In this document: positions 57,489 to 64,000 of the stretch, piece by piece | Numbering within the stretch: the stretch's first letter is position 1 | Layout: the number at the start of each line of letters is the position of its first letter | Assembly (NCBI GenBank): GCA_964416305.1 | Contig: CAYQDM010000018.1 | Span: forward strand, 7,733-71,732 | DNA: 64,000 bases | Direction of reading: 5' to 3' | Origin: Acidaminobacter sp964416305 | GTDB lineage: Bacteria > Bacillota > Clostridia > Peptostreptococcales > Acidaminobacteraceae | Notes under the pieces: generated by a model | The model's database searches: none | What the model was told of the DNA's origin: nothing | The model's input: only the letters and a program-made list of their open reading frames with translations | Made by a program: the position numbers and the translations under genes

Positions 57489-58103
57489 TTACTTAATAAA
57501 GCTAACCTGCGTGTTGATCTCCTTGATCGCTTCATCCTTCTTCTGGTTGAAGACGACCTTGTTCTCCTCAAACATATTGCGGCCTTCTGCGTCAATCGAC
57601 ACAATCAGCGGCCCAAATTCCTTCACTCTGCAAACCCAAAGGGTCTCCGGCATGCCAAGATCCTGCCACTCGGCGCGCTCAATCTCTTCTACCTGTGTCG
57701 CCGCAAGCACCGCACAACCTGCTGGGAACACCACATGAAGCGCTTTATGCTCTTTACAGCCCGCTTCGGTGTTCGGCCCCATGCCGCCTTTGCCAATGAT
57801 CAGTTTGACACCGGTTTGTTCAATAAATTCTTTCTCAAACTTCTCCATACGCATACTCGTAGTTGGTCCAATGGAGATCATCTCAAATTTCTCATCTTCA
57901 AGCTTGCGCACAATTGGACCCGCATGGAAGATCGCCATGCCGTTCAAATCCACCGGAAGCGGTCTGCCCTGCTCAATCAGGCGTCTGTGGGCCACATCTC
58001 TGCAAGTGACGAAGTGGCCGCTTAAGTAAATGATATCTCCAGCCTTGATGCCCTCAAGATCCTCTGCCTTGATCGGCGTCGTCAGTACTTTCTTATTATT
58101 CAT
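57489..58103 (-). CDS. ttdB: L(+)-tartrate dehydratase / class I fumarase, beta subunit
   Basis: A 204-residue Fumarase_C-type subunit. GDIIYLSGHFVTCRDVAHRRLIEQGRPLPVDLNGMAIFHAGPIVRKL, ISIGPTTSMRMEKFEKEFIEQTGVKLIIGKGGMG and FPAGCAVLAATQVEEI are the family blocks. With the alpha subunit it forms the oxygen-sensitive 4Fe-4S hydro-lyase that turns L-tartrate to oxaloacetate or malate to fumarate. The overlap with the alpha gene is eight bases. The SLC13-type carrier upstream supports a di-acid substrate; tartrate versus malate/fumarate cannot be decided from sequence. Confidence 0.88.
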   Translation of the reverse strand: MNNKKVLTTPIKAEDLEGIKAGDIIYLSGHFVTCRDVAHRRLIEQGRPLPVDLNGMAIFHAGPIVRKLEDEKFEMISIGPTTSMRMEKFEKEFIEQTGVKLIIGKGGMGPNTEAGCKEHKALHVVFPAGCAVLAATQVEEIERAEWQDLGMPETLWVCRVKEFGPLIVSIDAEGRNMFEENKVVFNQKKDEAIKEINTQVSFIK

Positions 58104-58998
58104 AACGCACCTCCGAATGTGACGTAATCGTGACGTTCATCTCTTTGTCAAAGATGATATGTCCCCGTCTGTGCGCCCAGCACCCTGTATTGACCGCAAC
58201 ACCAATGGTGGACGGGTGACGCGCCGCGTTCTCTATATGAACGCCCATAACGGAGAGATTTCCGGACATGCCCTGTGGTCCAAGGCCAATCTTGTTGATG
58301 CCGTCCTCAAGCAGCTGCTCCAGCTTCGCAGCCCGCTCATTCGGGTTATGGGACCCTATAGGTCGCATCAACGCTTTCTTGGAAAGCACTGCCGCCGTCT
58401 CAACGGACGTCGCCACACCCACGCCAACAAGCAGCGGCGGGCAGGCATTCAGACCATAGCTGGTCATGACATCCATAACAAACTGTACGACGCCCTCATA
58501 GCCTGCTCCCGGCATAAGCACCATAGCTTTACCAGGAAGCGTACAGCCGCCGCCAGCCATGTAAACGTCAATCTCGACGCTGTCAGATTCCGGTACGATC
58601 TCCCAGAAGAAAGATGGTACACCTTTGCCAATGTTCTTACCAGTATTGTACTCGTCAAAAGTCTCCACACTGTTGTGTCTGAGCGGCGTCTTTACAGTCG
58701 CTGTGTATACCGCCTCAGTAAGAATGGTCTCCAGCTCGCCCATTAAAGGGAATCCAGTTCCACATTTAATGAAGAACTGCAGCACGCCCGTGTCTTGGCA
58801 GCTCGGTCTGTAGAGCTCCTTAGCAAGTTTCTGATTGGTGAACATGGAATCATAAATAGTCTTCGCCAGCGGACTATTCTCTAGTGCCCTCATTTCAGCG
58901 AGTTTTTTCTCAACATCGTCAGGCAGTCTGATGCCCACGAAACCAATAAATTTTGACATGGCATCTTTAACCACTTGAACAGATTGCTCTTTATTCAT
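58096..58998 (-). CDS. ttdA: L(+)-tartrate dehydratase / class I fumarase, alpha subunit
   Basis: A 300-residue iron-sulfur subunit. Three cysteines for the 4Fe-4S cluster are in RPSCQDTGVLQFF, GGGCTLPGKAMVLMPG and NTGCWAHRRGHI, and VETFDEYNTGKNIGKGVP, GVGVATSVETAAVLSKKALMRPIGSHNPNERAAKLEQLLEDGINKIGLGPQG are the conserved blocks. It combines with the beta subunit to form the dehydratase. It lies 38 bp after the SLC13-type carrier gene and before the beta gene, making a three-gene operon. Its sequence is closer to TtdA than to the fused class I fumarases in length. Confidence 0.88.
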   Translation of the reverse strand: MNKEQSVQVVKDAMSKFIGFVGIRLPDDVEKKLAEMRALENSPLAKTIYDSMFTNQKLAKELYRPSCQDTGVLQFFIKCGTGFPLMGELETILTEAVYTATVKTPLRHNSVETFDEYNTGKNIGKGVPSFFWEIVPESDSVEIDVYMAGGGCTLPGKAMVLMPGAGYEGVVQFVMDVMTSYGLNACPPLLVGVGVATSVETAAVLSKKALMRPIGSHNPNERAAKLEQLLEDGINKIGLGPQGMSGNLSVMGVHIENAARHPSTIGVAVNTGCWAHRRGHIIFDKEMNVTITSHSEVRYE

Positions 58999-59036
58999 CA
59001 GTTAACCTCCTTGAATATTAGTCAGATCCAGCGCTG

Positions 59037-60305
59037 CTAAGCAGGGAAAAACGGGAAGAAGATCGGCAGCAAAATCATGCTCACAATAGTAGCCACCACT
59101 ATCAGCGGCAAACCTGCTTTGACATAGTCCATGAAGCGGTAACCTCCAGCCGCCAAAACCATAGTGTTGGCCGGCATGCCAATCGGCGTCGCGTAAGCCA
59201 GTGAACCGCCTATGACCGTCGCCATCAGGACCGCCCGCGGATCAGCGCCCATGCCCGAAGCAATGGAGACACTGATTGGCACCAGCAGTGCAGTGGTCGC
59301 CGTGTTGGACATAAAGTTCGTCAATACTGCAGCGATCATGAAGATGGCGAACAACAACACAAACGGTGACGCGTTCTGTCCGAGGGCACCCATGACCATC
59401 TCAGCGATCAAAGCACCAGCGCCTGTTTTATCAAGAGCCGAAGCCAGCGCCAATGTCCCGCCAAAGAGGAAAATGACATTTAAGTCAATTGACTTATATG
59501 CTTCCTTCTCAGTCATAACACCGGTGAGAACGAGAAGCAGCGCGCCAATACTGCCTGTAACGTGTAACTTGATCCCGATCTGCTCTTCAAAGATCATCCC
59601 GATAATAGTCACAACCAGAATCAGCAGCGAAAGAGTCTGTTTCCAGGCAGGCACATGACTGTAATCAATGACCTCATTGAACACACTGTCCGGATCCCCT
59701 TGCGTCTTTGGCAGAAACTTGTAGCCTATAAACGCGAAGTATATAATCCCCACCACCAGGATAGGAAGACCAATCTTAGCGTATTCAAAGAATCCAAACT
59801 GCATGTTCATCTCCTGAAGGGCCGACTGCGCGATCAGGTTGCCCGGCGCGCCAATCAGTGAGAGGTTTCCGCCCATTGCTGCTGCGAAAACCAGCGGCAT
59901 GAGCAGTCTAGACCTTGCGAAGCCCGATTTGGCTGCTATACCAATGACGACAGGGATCAATACCGCCGCCGTACCCGTATTGGAAAGCACACCCGACATG
60001 AGGCCTGTGATCACCATGACTGCCACGATCAACTGTCGTTCAGTCTTGGCAAATTTCGTTACAACGCCGCCAATCTTGTTGGCCATCCCAGTCTCAAACA
60101 GCGCGCCGCCAACCACGAACATAGCGACAAATAGAATGACGTTATTGTTGACAAAGCCCGCAAAGGCTGCCGATGGTTCCAGTACCTTAAACAAAATCAA
60201 AGCAAGACAGACGATCATGGAAGTGACAGCAAGCGGAATTTTTTCCCAAACGAACATAACGACGGCGAAAAGGAGTAAAAGTAAAGTAATAATTGCTGGA
60301 CTCAA
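59037..60305 (-). CDS. SLC13/DASS-type dicarboxylate transporter
   Basis: A 422-residue carrier with about 11 helices and two inverted repeats, each with the SNT/GTP region: LSNTGTAAVLIPVVIGIAAKSGFARSRLLMPLVFAAAMGGNLSLIGAPGNLIAQSAL in the first and FMSNTATTALLVPISVSIASGMGADPRAVLMATVIGGSLAYATPIGMPANTMV in the second. DASS proteins carry succinate, tartrate, malate or related acids with sodium. It heads the operon with the TtdA/TtdB dehydratase, so it is probably the uptake system for the same acid. ATG 60305 has GGAGG upstream. Three TTTGATA repeats lie in front. Confidence 0.88.
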   Translation of the reverse strand: MSPAIITLLLLLFAVVMFVWEKIPLAVTSMIVCLALILFKVLEPSAAFAGFVNNNVILFVAMFVVGGALFETGMANKIGGVVTKFAKTERQLIVAVMVITGLMSGVLSNTGTAAVLIPVVIGIAAKSGFARSRLLMPLVFAAAMGGNLSLIGAPGNLIAQSALQEMNMQFGFFEYAKIGLPILVVGIIYFAFIGYKFLPKTQGDPDSVFNEVIDYSHVPAWKQTLSLLILVVTIIGMIFEEQIGIKLHVTGSIGALLLVLTGVMTEKEAYKSIDLNVIFLFGGTLALASALDKTGAGALIAEMVMGALGQNASPFVLLFAIFMIAAVLTNFMSNTATTALLVPISVSIASGMGADPRAVLMATVIGGSLAYATPIGMPANTMVLAAGGYRFMDYVKAGLPLIVVATIVSMILLPIFFPFFPA

Positions 60306-60389
60306 AATATGTATCCTCCCTTCAATTTGAAGACACCCTCAAAGTTAAACTACCAATAATCGAACCAAATAACAAGTCATCATTCGGTG

Positions 60390-60417
60390 TTTGATATTTG
60401 ATATTTAACATTTGATA
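60390..60417. promoter_or_regulatory. TTTGATA repeats in front of the dicarboxylate operon
   Basis: TTTGATA occurs at 60390-60396, 60397-60403 (tandem) and 60411-60417, 85-115 bp upstream of the transporter start. Two GntR regulators follow on the same strand, and these repeats are their likely binding area. Confidence 0.45.
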
Positions 60418-60539
60418 ATGTATCCATTTGTGCCTTAATAATATACGGGATCTTTTATGTTGTCAATAATCAAAAAAATCATTCTGTAACCCCAACTCAT
60501 CCAGCGTCGACCTTTTTTATAAGAACTCCATAAAACAAA

Positions 60540-60571
60540 AAGGCAGCGTCCCGTAAGACACCGCCTCTAAA
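60540..60571 (-). terminator. Terminator after the GntR pair
   Basis: AGGCAGCGTC pairs with GACACCGCCT with two wobbles around CCGTAA; the minus strand follows with TTTTTGTTTTATGG. It lies after the second GntR gene. Confidence 0.65.
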
Positions 60572-60573
60572 CC

Positions 60574-61248
60574 TCAATCAATCTCTGACAACAGCTCATG
60601 ATCTGCCACGAAATGTGTCAGTATATTTTCCATACTTCTTATAATATGTGCATACATCAGTTGCTTTGCCTGTTCCGTGTCATAGGCTTTAATCGCCTCC
60701 ACCAGTTTGCTGTGCTCACTGTTTGAAATTTGAGCGTAGGCGTCCTCTGTCACCTTGTGACCCATAGAAAGTCCATTCCACATGGAAGACAATATTGACA
60801 GAATACGGTCATTGTCCGCCGCCACCCAAATGGCCATATGGAACGCCTGATTGAAGTTGGAATACTCATAGGCTCTGTTCTCTTTCAGAGCCAGCTGTCC
60901 TTCTTCAAAGGCTTCCACAATGTCCGTGATGTCCGCGCGACTCTGACAGACCATACCAATAGCTTCCCGCTCTAAAATAGCCCGGGTTATATAATGGTCC
61001 CGGATCATTTTCTCCGTCAAACCCGTGACCACGGCCCCCTTATTGGGTGTCAGCTTGATTAAGCCTTCACTGGCCAGAATCTGAAAGGCCTCCCGCACTG
61101 GCGTATTGGACACGCCCAGCTGCGTCGCGATCCCATCCAGGGTGATGTTCTCCCCTTCTTTCAGCTCCCGGGTCAGTATGGCTTTACGAAGTGCTGATGC
61201 CACCCGCTCCCGGGTCGGCAATAACTTGATTGGCTTTAAACTACTCAT
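60574..61248 (-). CDS. GntR-family regulator (FCD/FadR subfamily), second of a tandem pair
   Basis: About 224 residues. The GntR winged helix is at residues 8-70 (RERVASALRKAILTRELKEGENITLDGIATQLGVSNTPVREAFQILASEGLIKLTPNKGAVV). The FCD effector domain (about 80-220) contains the metal-binding His/Asp pattern (ALKENRAYEYSNFNQAFHMAIWVAADNDRILSIL, NSEHSKLVEAIKAYD). ATG 61248 overlaps the preceding GntR gene by eight bases, with AAGGA inside that gene. It lies between the tartrate operon and its twin; a dicarboxylate effector is inferred. Confidence 0.88.
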   Translation of the reverse strand: MSSLKPIKLLPTRERVASALRKAILTRELKEGENITLDGIATQLGVSNTPVREAFQILASEGLIKLTPNKGAVVTGLTEKMIRDHYITRAILEREAIGMVCQSRADITDIVEAFEEGQLALKENRAYEYSNFNQAFHMAIWVAADNDRILSILSSMWNGLSMGHKVTEDAYAQISNSEHSKLVEAIKAYDTEQAKQLMYAHIIRSMENILTHFVADHELLSEID

Positions 61249-61885
61249 TTGAATCATCCTTAATCAATGCTTCTATCACATTGTCATAATACTTCCTGAA
61301 CCCCTCATAAAGCGCCTGGGGCTTGCCTGTCTCAAGGTTCGCCATGATCTCACCCAAAAGCACATGCCCCTGCGCAGGGTCATAACTCCCACGAATCTCT
61401 GCCAGCATCCAAAAAGAGGTCAGCATTCGTTCATACTGCTGAACAACGAAGGTTCCAAGCCCATCAAAATAGAACTGTTTATGAACGTCCTTCTCCAGCT
61501 TAAGAAGTGTCTCATGACCGGCGCCGGACTGAACCGCAGCCCTCAGCGTGTGATACGCGTTCTTAAGCTGCGCCATCCCATAATGACGTTCGATCATCAT
61601 GACCGCAATTTCGGATGCCATTGCACTCAGCAGCCTGCCATGGGCTTTGATGCTGTCCCTAGACAGCCCCACCACGCGCATGTGCCTGTTGCGCATCCGC
61701 TCGATGTACCCTTCCTGCTCCAAAATCTGAAGGGCCTCCCGCACTGGCATTCTGGACACGCCCAGTTCCGAAGCAATGTTTTCCTGTACCAATTCGAAGC
61801 CCTCAGGGTACTCCCCTTTCAGGATCTTGGCCCTTATATATTTAACGATTTGTTCCTTCAGTTGTTTCATCTCTAATGGCTGCAT
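61241..61885 (-). CDS. GntR-family regulator (FCD/FadR subfamily), first of a tandem pair
   Basis: A 214-residue regulator with the winged helix at residues 9-70 (LKEQIVKYIRAKILKGEYPEGFELVQENIASELGVSRMPVREALQILEQEGYIERMRNRHMRVV) and an FCD domain behind it. The two GntR proteins share domain order but are diverged, so this is an old duplication or a heteromeric pair. ATG 61885 has GGAGCG upstream. The eight-base overlap with the next GntR gene suggests coordinated synthesis. The effector is unknown; the neighbouring dicarboxylate operon is the nearest candidate target. Confidence 0.85.
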   Translation of the reverse strand: MQPLEMKQLKEQIVKYIRAKILKGEYPEGFELVQENIASELGVSRMPVREALQILEQEGYIERMRNRHMRVVGLSRDSIKAHGRLLSAMASEIAVMMIERHYGMAQLKNAYHTLRAAVQSGAGHETLLKLEKDVHKQFYFDGLGTFVVQQYERMLTSFWMLAEIRGSYDPAQGHVLLGEIMANLETGKPQALYEGFRKYYDNVIEALIKDDSNE

Positions 61886-61978
61886 AGGCGCTCCGTAAAA
61901 CGTTATTTTAATTCAAACGAAAATGGTGACTACGCCATATTATACCATGACCACCGGCCAGGTAGAATTAGAAAGTTC

Positions 61979-62075
61979 GTGAGGTGGGCGAATTGAAAGG
62001 AAAATGACCATCGGCCTCAGTTTTGGGCTTTTAGTGCTCAAAATTTAGCCGATGGCCTTCAATTCACCTCTTGGA
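61979..62075. repeat. Long inverted repeat carrying GCCGATGGT ends
   Basis: GAGGTG...GAATTGAAAGG (from 61981) faces CCTTCAATTCACCTC (near 62056-62070), and within them ACCATCGGC (62007-62015) faces GCCGATGGC (62048-62056). The whole 95-bp unit folds into a hairpin interrupted by bulges. It lies between the GntR genes and the lipoprotein gene and can end either transcript. Confidence 0.6.
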
Positions 62076-62115
62076 CGATAGGTCAAATAACTTGAGATTT
62101 TTTCAGGATAAACCC

Positions 62116-62769
62116 TTATTTTTTCACTCCGGTTATGCGGAAATACAGAATGCCTATGTTGCCATCTGCATTGGTAGCATTACCCTTGTCGACACCGAGG
62201 GCTACATAGAGGAACTCCTCCGCCGGACCGTCGAAAGCATAGCCATAGCCGTTGTTCGAGCCGATCTGCTCGAAGTTGACGTCCTTATCCGAGACGTCAT
62301 GCTGGCTGAGTTCGTTCACATAAGCCCCGTTTATGTAAAGGGTCGGGTTGCCGTAAGTGCTGGTGTCCGCGTGAAAGAGGTCTTCGTCACTGGACCCGTC
62401 ATACTTCAAGGTAATGTTCGACTTGAGGGGCACAGTTTCACCAGTGTCATGGACGAGTTCGAGGTCCAGCGCGATGCTTGCGCTTCCGCCCTTTTCCAGG
62501 GTGAGCTCGCCGCTTTGAGGAACCGTCGCGTAATTCGTTCTGTAAAAAAACACGGGCTCAAGAGTGATGGCAGAAGGTGGATCTTCCATCATAGCGGACT
62601 GAAGGGTATTGCCTTCATTGTAACTCTCTTCTCGAACCAGACCATAGGCTTCATATGGATCGCGTAATGTAACCGAGTCGGCCGATGAACCGCCCTCATC
62701 ATCCCCGCATGCGGTCAAGCCAAGTAGCGCCAGGCCCGCAGCCAACAATAGAAAAAGAAGCTTTTTCAT
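62116..62769 (-). CDS. Lipoprotein with unknown ligand-binding domain
   Basis: About 217 residues. MKKLLFLLLAAGLALLGLTACGDDEGGSS is a lipoprotein signal with a lipobox LTAC, so the mature protein is anchored outside the membrane. The rest is a beta-rich acidic domain with no family that I recognise; YINGAYVNELSQHDVSDKDVNFEQIGSNNGYGYAF suggests a DUF4352-like or telokin-like fold, but this is uncertain. ATG 62769 has AAGGAGG. No partner gene is adjacent, so it may be a surface or sensor protein of an independent unit. Confidence 0.7.
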   Translation of the reverse strand: MKKLLFLLLAAGLALLGLTACGDDEGGSSADSVTLRDPYEAYGLVREESYNEGNTLQSAMMEDPPSAITLEPVFFYRTNYATVPQSGELTLEKGGSASIALDLELVHDTGETVPLKSNITLKYDGSSDEDLFHADTSTYGNPTLYINGAYVNELSQHDVSDKDVNFEQIGSNNGYGYAFDGPAEEFLYVALGVDKGNATNADGNIGILYFRITGVKK

Positions 62770-62980
62770 GTCAATTTCCTCCTTAGATGGTTGTGAACAA
62801 TTTGACTTTATTATATCCAATTTTCACGTGCATTGACGAAGAAACGCAAAATTGGCAATGACAAATTGTTGTCACGGACTGTGACAAGGAAAGTGACGCG
62901 CGGGTGGGGACTGACATGATCAACGAAACGTGTAGCTAAATGCCGGAATGATCTATAACGCAATCCCAATCTAACTCACA

Positions 62981-63388
62981 TTACATTTTGTGTCTATATT
63001 TCTGCTTCTCAGGAATGACGCCTCTGACGCCGCCTTCCGGATCTTCCATGTCACCAACATACCTAGGGATAATGTGAAGGTGCAGATGCGGAATAGTCTG
63101 CCCGGCAGTCAAGCCCTGATTGATCCCGAAGTTAAAACCTGCTGGATTAAACTTTTTCTCAAGAAGCGCTTTGCCGTCTTCCATTATTTCAAACAAAGCC
63201 CTTCTCTCATCCTCAGTCAACTCAAATAAAGTCTCTGCATGTCGCTTTGGAATGATGAGCAAATGACCTTCAGTGACAGGATATTTGTCGAACAGACCAT
63301 AGAAATAGTTATTTCCGATGACATAAGCAGAAACCGGCATTTCACAAAAAACGCAATCTGATACTTTCAAAATTTCACCTTCAATCAT
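62981..63388 (-). CDS. HIT-family hydrolase
   Basis: A 135-residue HIT protein. The catalytic histidine triad HLHLHIIPR near the C-terminus, CVFCEMPVSAYVIGNNYFYGLFDKYPVTEGHLLIIPKRHAETLFEL and FNFGINQGLTAGQTIPH are standard for the Hint/Fhit branch. These enzymes cleave nucleoside phosphoramidates, AppppA or similar nucleotides. The ATG at 63388 has no ribosome site; the in-frame TTG at 63370 is preceded by AAGGTG at five bases and may be the real start. The gene is monocistronic, with a gene-free stretch before it containing GGGGACTGACA. Confidence 0.88.
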   Translation of the reverse strand: MIEGEILKVSDCVFCEMPVSAYVIGNNYFYGLFDKYPVTEGHLLIIPKRHAETLFELTEDERRALFEIMEDGKALLEKKFNPAGFNFGINQGLTAGQTIPHLHLHIIPRYVGDMEDPEGGVRGVIPEKQKYRHKM

Positions 63389-63450
63389 TTGATATAACAG
63401 GATTCTATCACAACTCGGCCAAAAATCTCAAATCAACTTAATGTTTTATT

Positions 63451-63951
63451 CTACAATCCACCAAGGGGTTCAAAATAATTTTTCAGATCTTCAAGCATTC
63501 TGCTTTTTAATCGTTCCAATCCATCACCACTTGTCAATTCATCCCAAATTCTATGATGTATCGAAATCTTTTTCAAATCTTTCGCGTAGTACATGAAACG
63601 CTTGCGCTCAAATTTTTCGAATGGATTTGAAAGAATGCTCTGTGTCAAAATCTTGTCGTCCATAATAAAGTCTCTATCTGTATATGGACAGTTCTCCCTA
63701 TCAACTTTCAAGCCCTTTTCATGGCGTTCCAGATAATAAGCCCTATAACGCTCCATTAACCCTTGAATATCCGCGTCGCCCGTGCTGTCAACCTTTTCGA
63801 GCAGCGACAGAATGAAATACATCTTGTAGCTAAAGGTATAGGTCCGCTCATCAATAAACGCCCAGAAGTCCTCCACCAACGTTTCCTCAGTATGCTCCCT
63901 GAGCCCTTTCAGCTGGCGGATCTCAGCAACCTGCTCCGGTCGGAATAATTG
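63451..63951 (-). pseudogene. C-terminal tail of a DEAD/DEAH-type helicase-like protein; probably a truncated gene
   Basis: The open frame runs from an in-frame TAG at 63952-63954 to the stop at 63451, about 165 codons. The sequence AFIDERTYTFSYKMYFILSLLEKVDSTGDADIQGLMERYRAYYLERHEKGLKVDRENCPYTDRDFIMDD and NPFEKFERKRFMYYAKDLKKISIHHRIWDELT matches, to my recollection, the C-terminal domain that ends large DEAD/DEAH helicases in Bacillota. No ATG start with a ribosome site precedes it; the only starts are weak TTG/GTG at 63879. The frame stays open beyond the TAG to the window edge, which suggests a stop in a once longer gene, or an unrelated gene end. The window edge limits this call. Confidence 0.45.
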
Positions 63952-64000
63952 CTAACTTCCCACGTTTTTCCTACTCAACACTAAAACACCATCAGCGATT

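Larger units (their letters stand above)
2982..62056. repeat. Dispersed 9-mer family GCCGATGGT / ACCATCGGC (about 32 exact copies)
   Basis: Exact GCCGATGGT starts: 2982, 5817, 6512, 8682, 10946, 14176, 17092, 22144, 22556, 26153, 33606, 40037, 40840, 41601, 42490, 45066, 54676, 56867, 57453, 60169. Exact ACCATCGGC starts: 3004, 8705, 11078, 14195, 19461, 21394, 28816, 32713, 35742, 39522, 54621, 62007. Near copies with one change are at 6534, 19437 and 62048. About half lie between genes, mostly as inverted pairs in terminators or as the loop-stem part of GAGCCAAGACC-type terminators; the other half are inside genes and read as T-I-G, P-M-V, P-S-A, N-H-R-P or C-R-W depending on frame. Counts are by eye and may miss a few. 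The range given spans the first to the last listed copy and is not a continuous element. Confidence 0.8.

Overview
The window looks like part of the chromosome of a strictly anaerobic, amino-acid-fermenting member of the Clostridia (Bacillota). The evidence is strong GGAGG ribosome sites, frequent TTG/GTG starts, DUF4317, rubrerythrin, split glycine dehydrogenase (GcvPA/GcvPB), an ornithine-racemase-type enzyme, an aldehyde:ferredoxin oxidoreductase, many ferredoxin-like proteins and sigma-54 activators. No genus can be fixed from the sequence alone. GC content is moderate, near 50% by eye, and visibly lower around 44-52 kb. No rRNA, tRNA, CRISPR array or complete insertion sequence was seen.

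Layout. 0-9 kb: a UvrA paralogue cut by the left edge, a DUF4317 protein, a Kdp-like two-component system with a membrane-anchored TrkA-N-like companion, rubrerythrin, RecQ and an SRPBCC protein behind a Fur-like box. 9-14 kb: an aspartate-type aminotransferase, a structured gene-free stretch with a candidate small RNA, and an arsR-arsD-arsA operon without an arsenite permease. 14-20 kb: a PAS/HD-GYP protein, then a small IclR regulon (aminotransferase and YjiH-like transporter) sharing a TGAAACGNNGTTTCA operator. 20-31 kb: ornithine-racemase-like enzyme, NhaC antiporter, and a sigma-54 operon (SDR, gcvPA, gcvPB, AcoX-like kinase) divergent from its probable activator. 31-40 kb: a second sigma-54 activator followed by a -24/-12 promoter, a YfcC-type transporter and an M20 hydrolase, then a DUF819 transporter with a cupin regulator and an M19 dipeptidase. 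40-42 kb: a YefM/RelE-type toxin-antitoxin pair between two near-identical terminators, a flavoprotein remnant and an aldo/keto reductase behind a MerR-type promoter. 42-55 kb: a nine-gene operon (BCCT transporter, MoaD-like protein, tungsten-type AOR, four-cluster ferredoxin and a five-part FAD/Fe-S amine or opine dehydrogenase) divergent from a MerR regulator, then LysR, an octopine-dehydrogenase-family enzyme and an MmgE/PrpD protein. 55-64 kb: PpnP, an EamA exporter, a tartrate/fumarate dehydratase operon with SLC13 transporter, two overlapping GntR regulators, a lipoprotein, a HIT protein and a helicase-tail fragment.

Two observations stand out. First, the 9-mer GCCGATGGT (or ACCATCGGC) occurs about 32 times by my manual count against roughly 0.5 expected. 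It forms inverted pairs in terminators and also lies inside genes in several reading frames, the pattern seen for DNA uptake sequences in Neisseria and Haemophilus. Second, the 42-50 kb operon couples a multi-subunit FAD/Fe-S amine or opine dehydrogenase to an AOR with its own MoaD-like protein, BCCT importer and MerR-type promoter, and I do not recognise it as a described system. A separate intergenic repeat (GGTGACGCGGACA...GGTGCCAGAGCTT) and short GGTGTCNGACACC palindromes also recur. All functions are inferred from sequence reading only.
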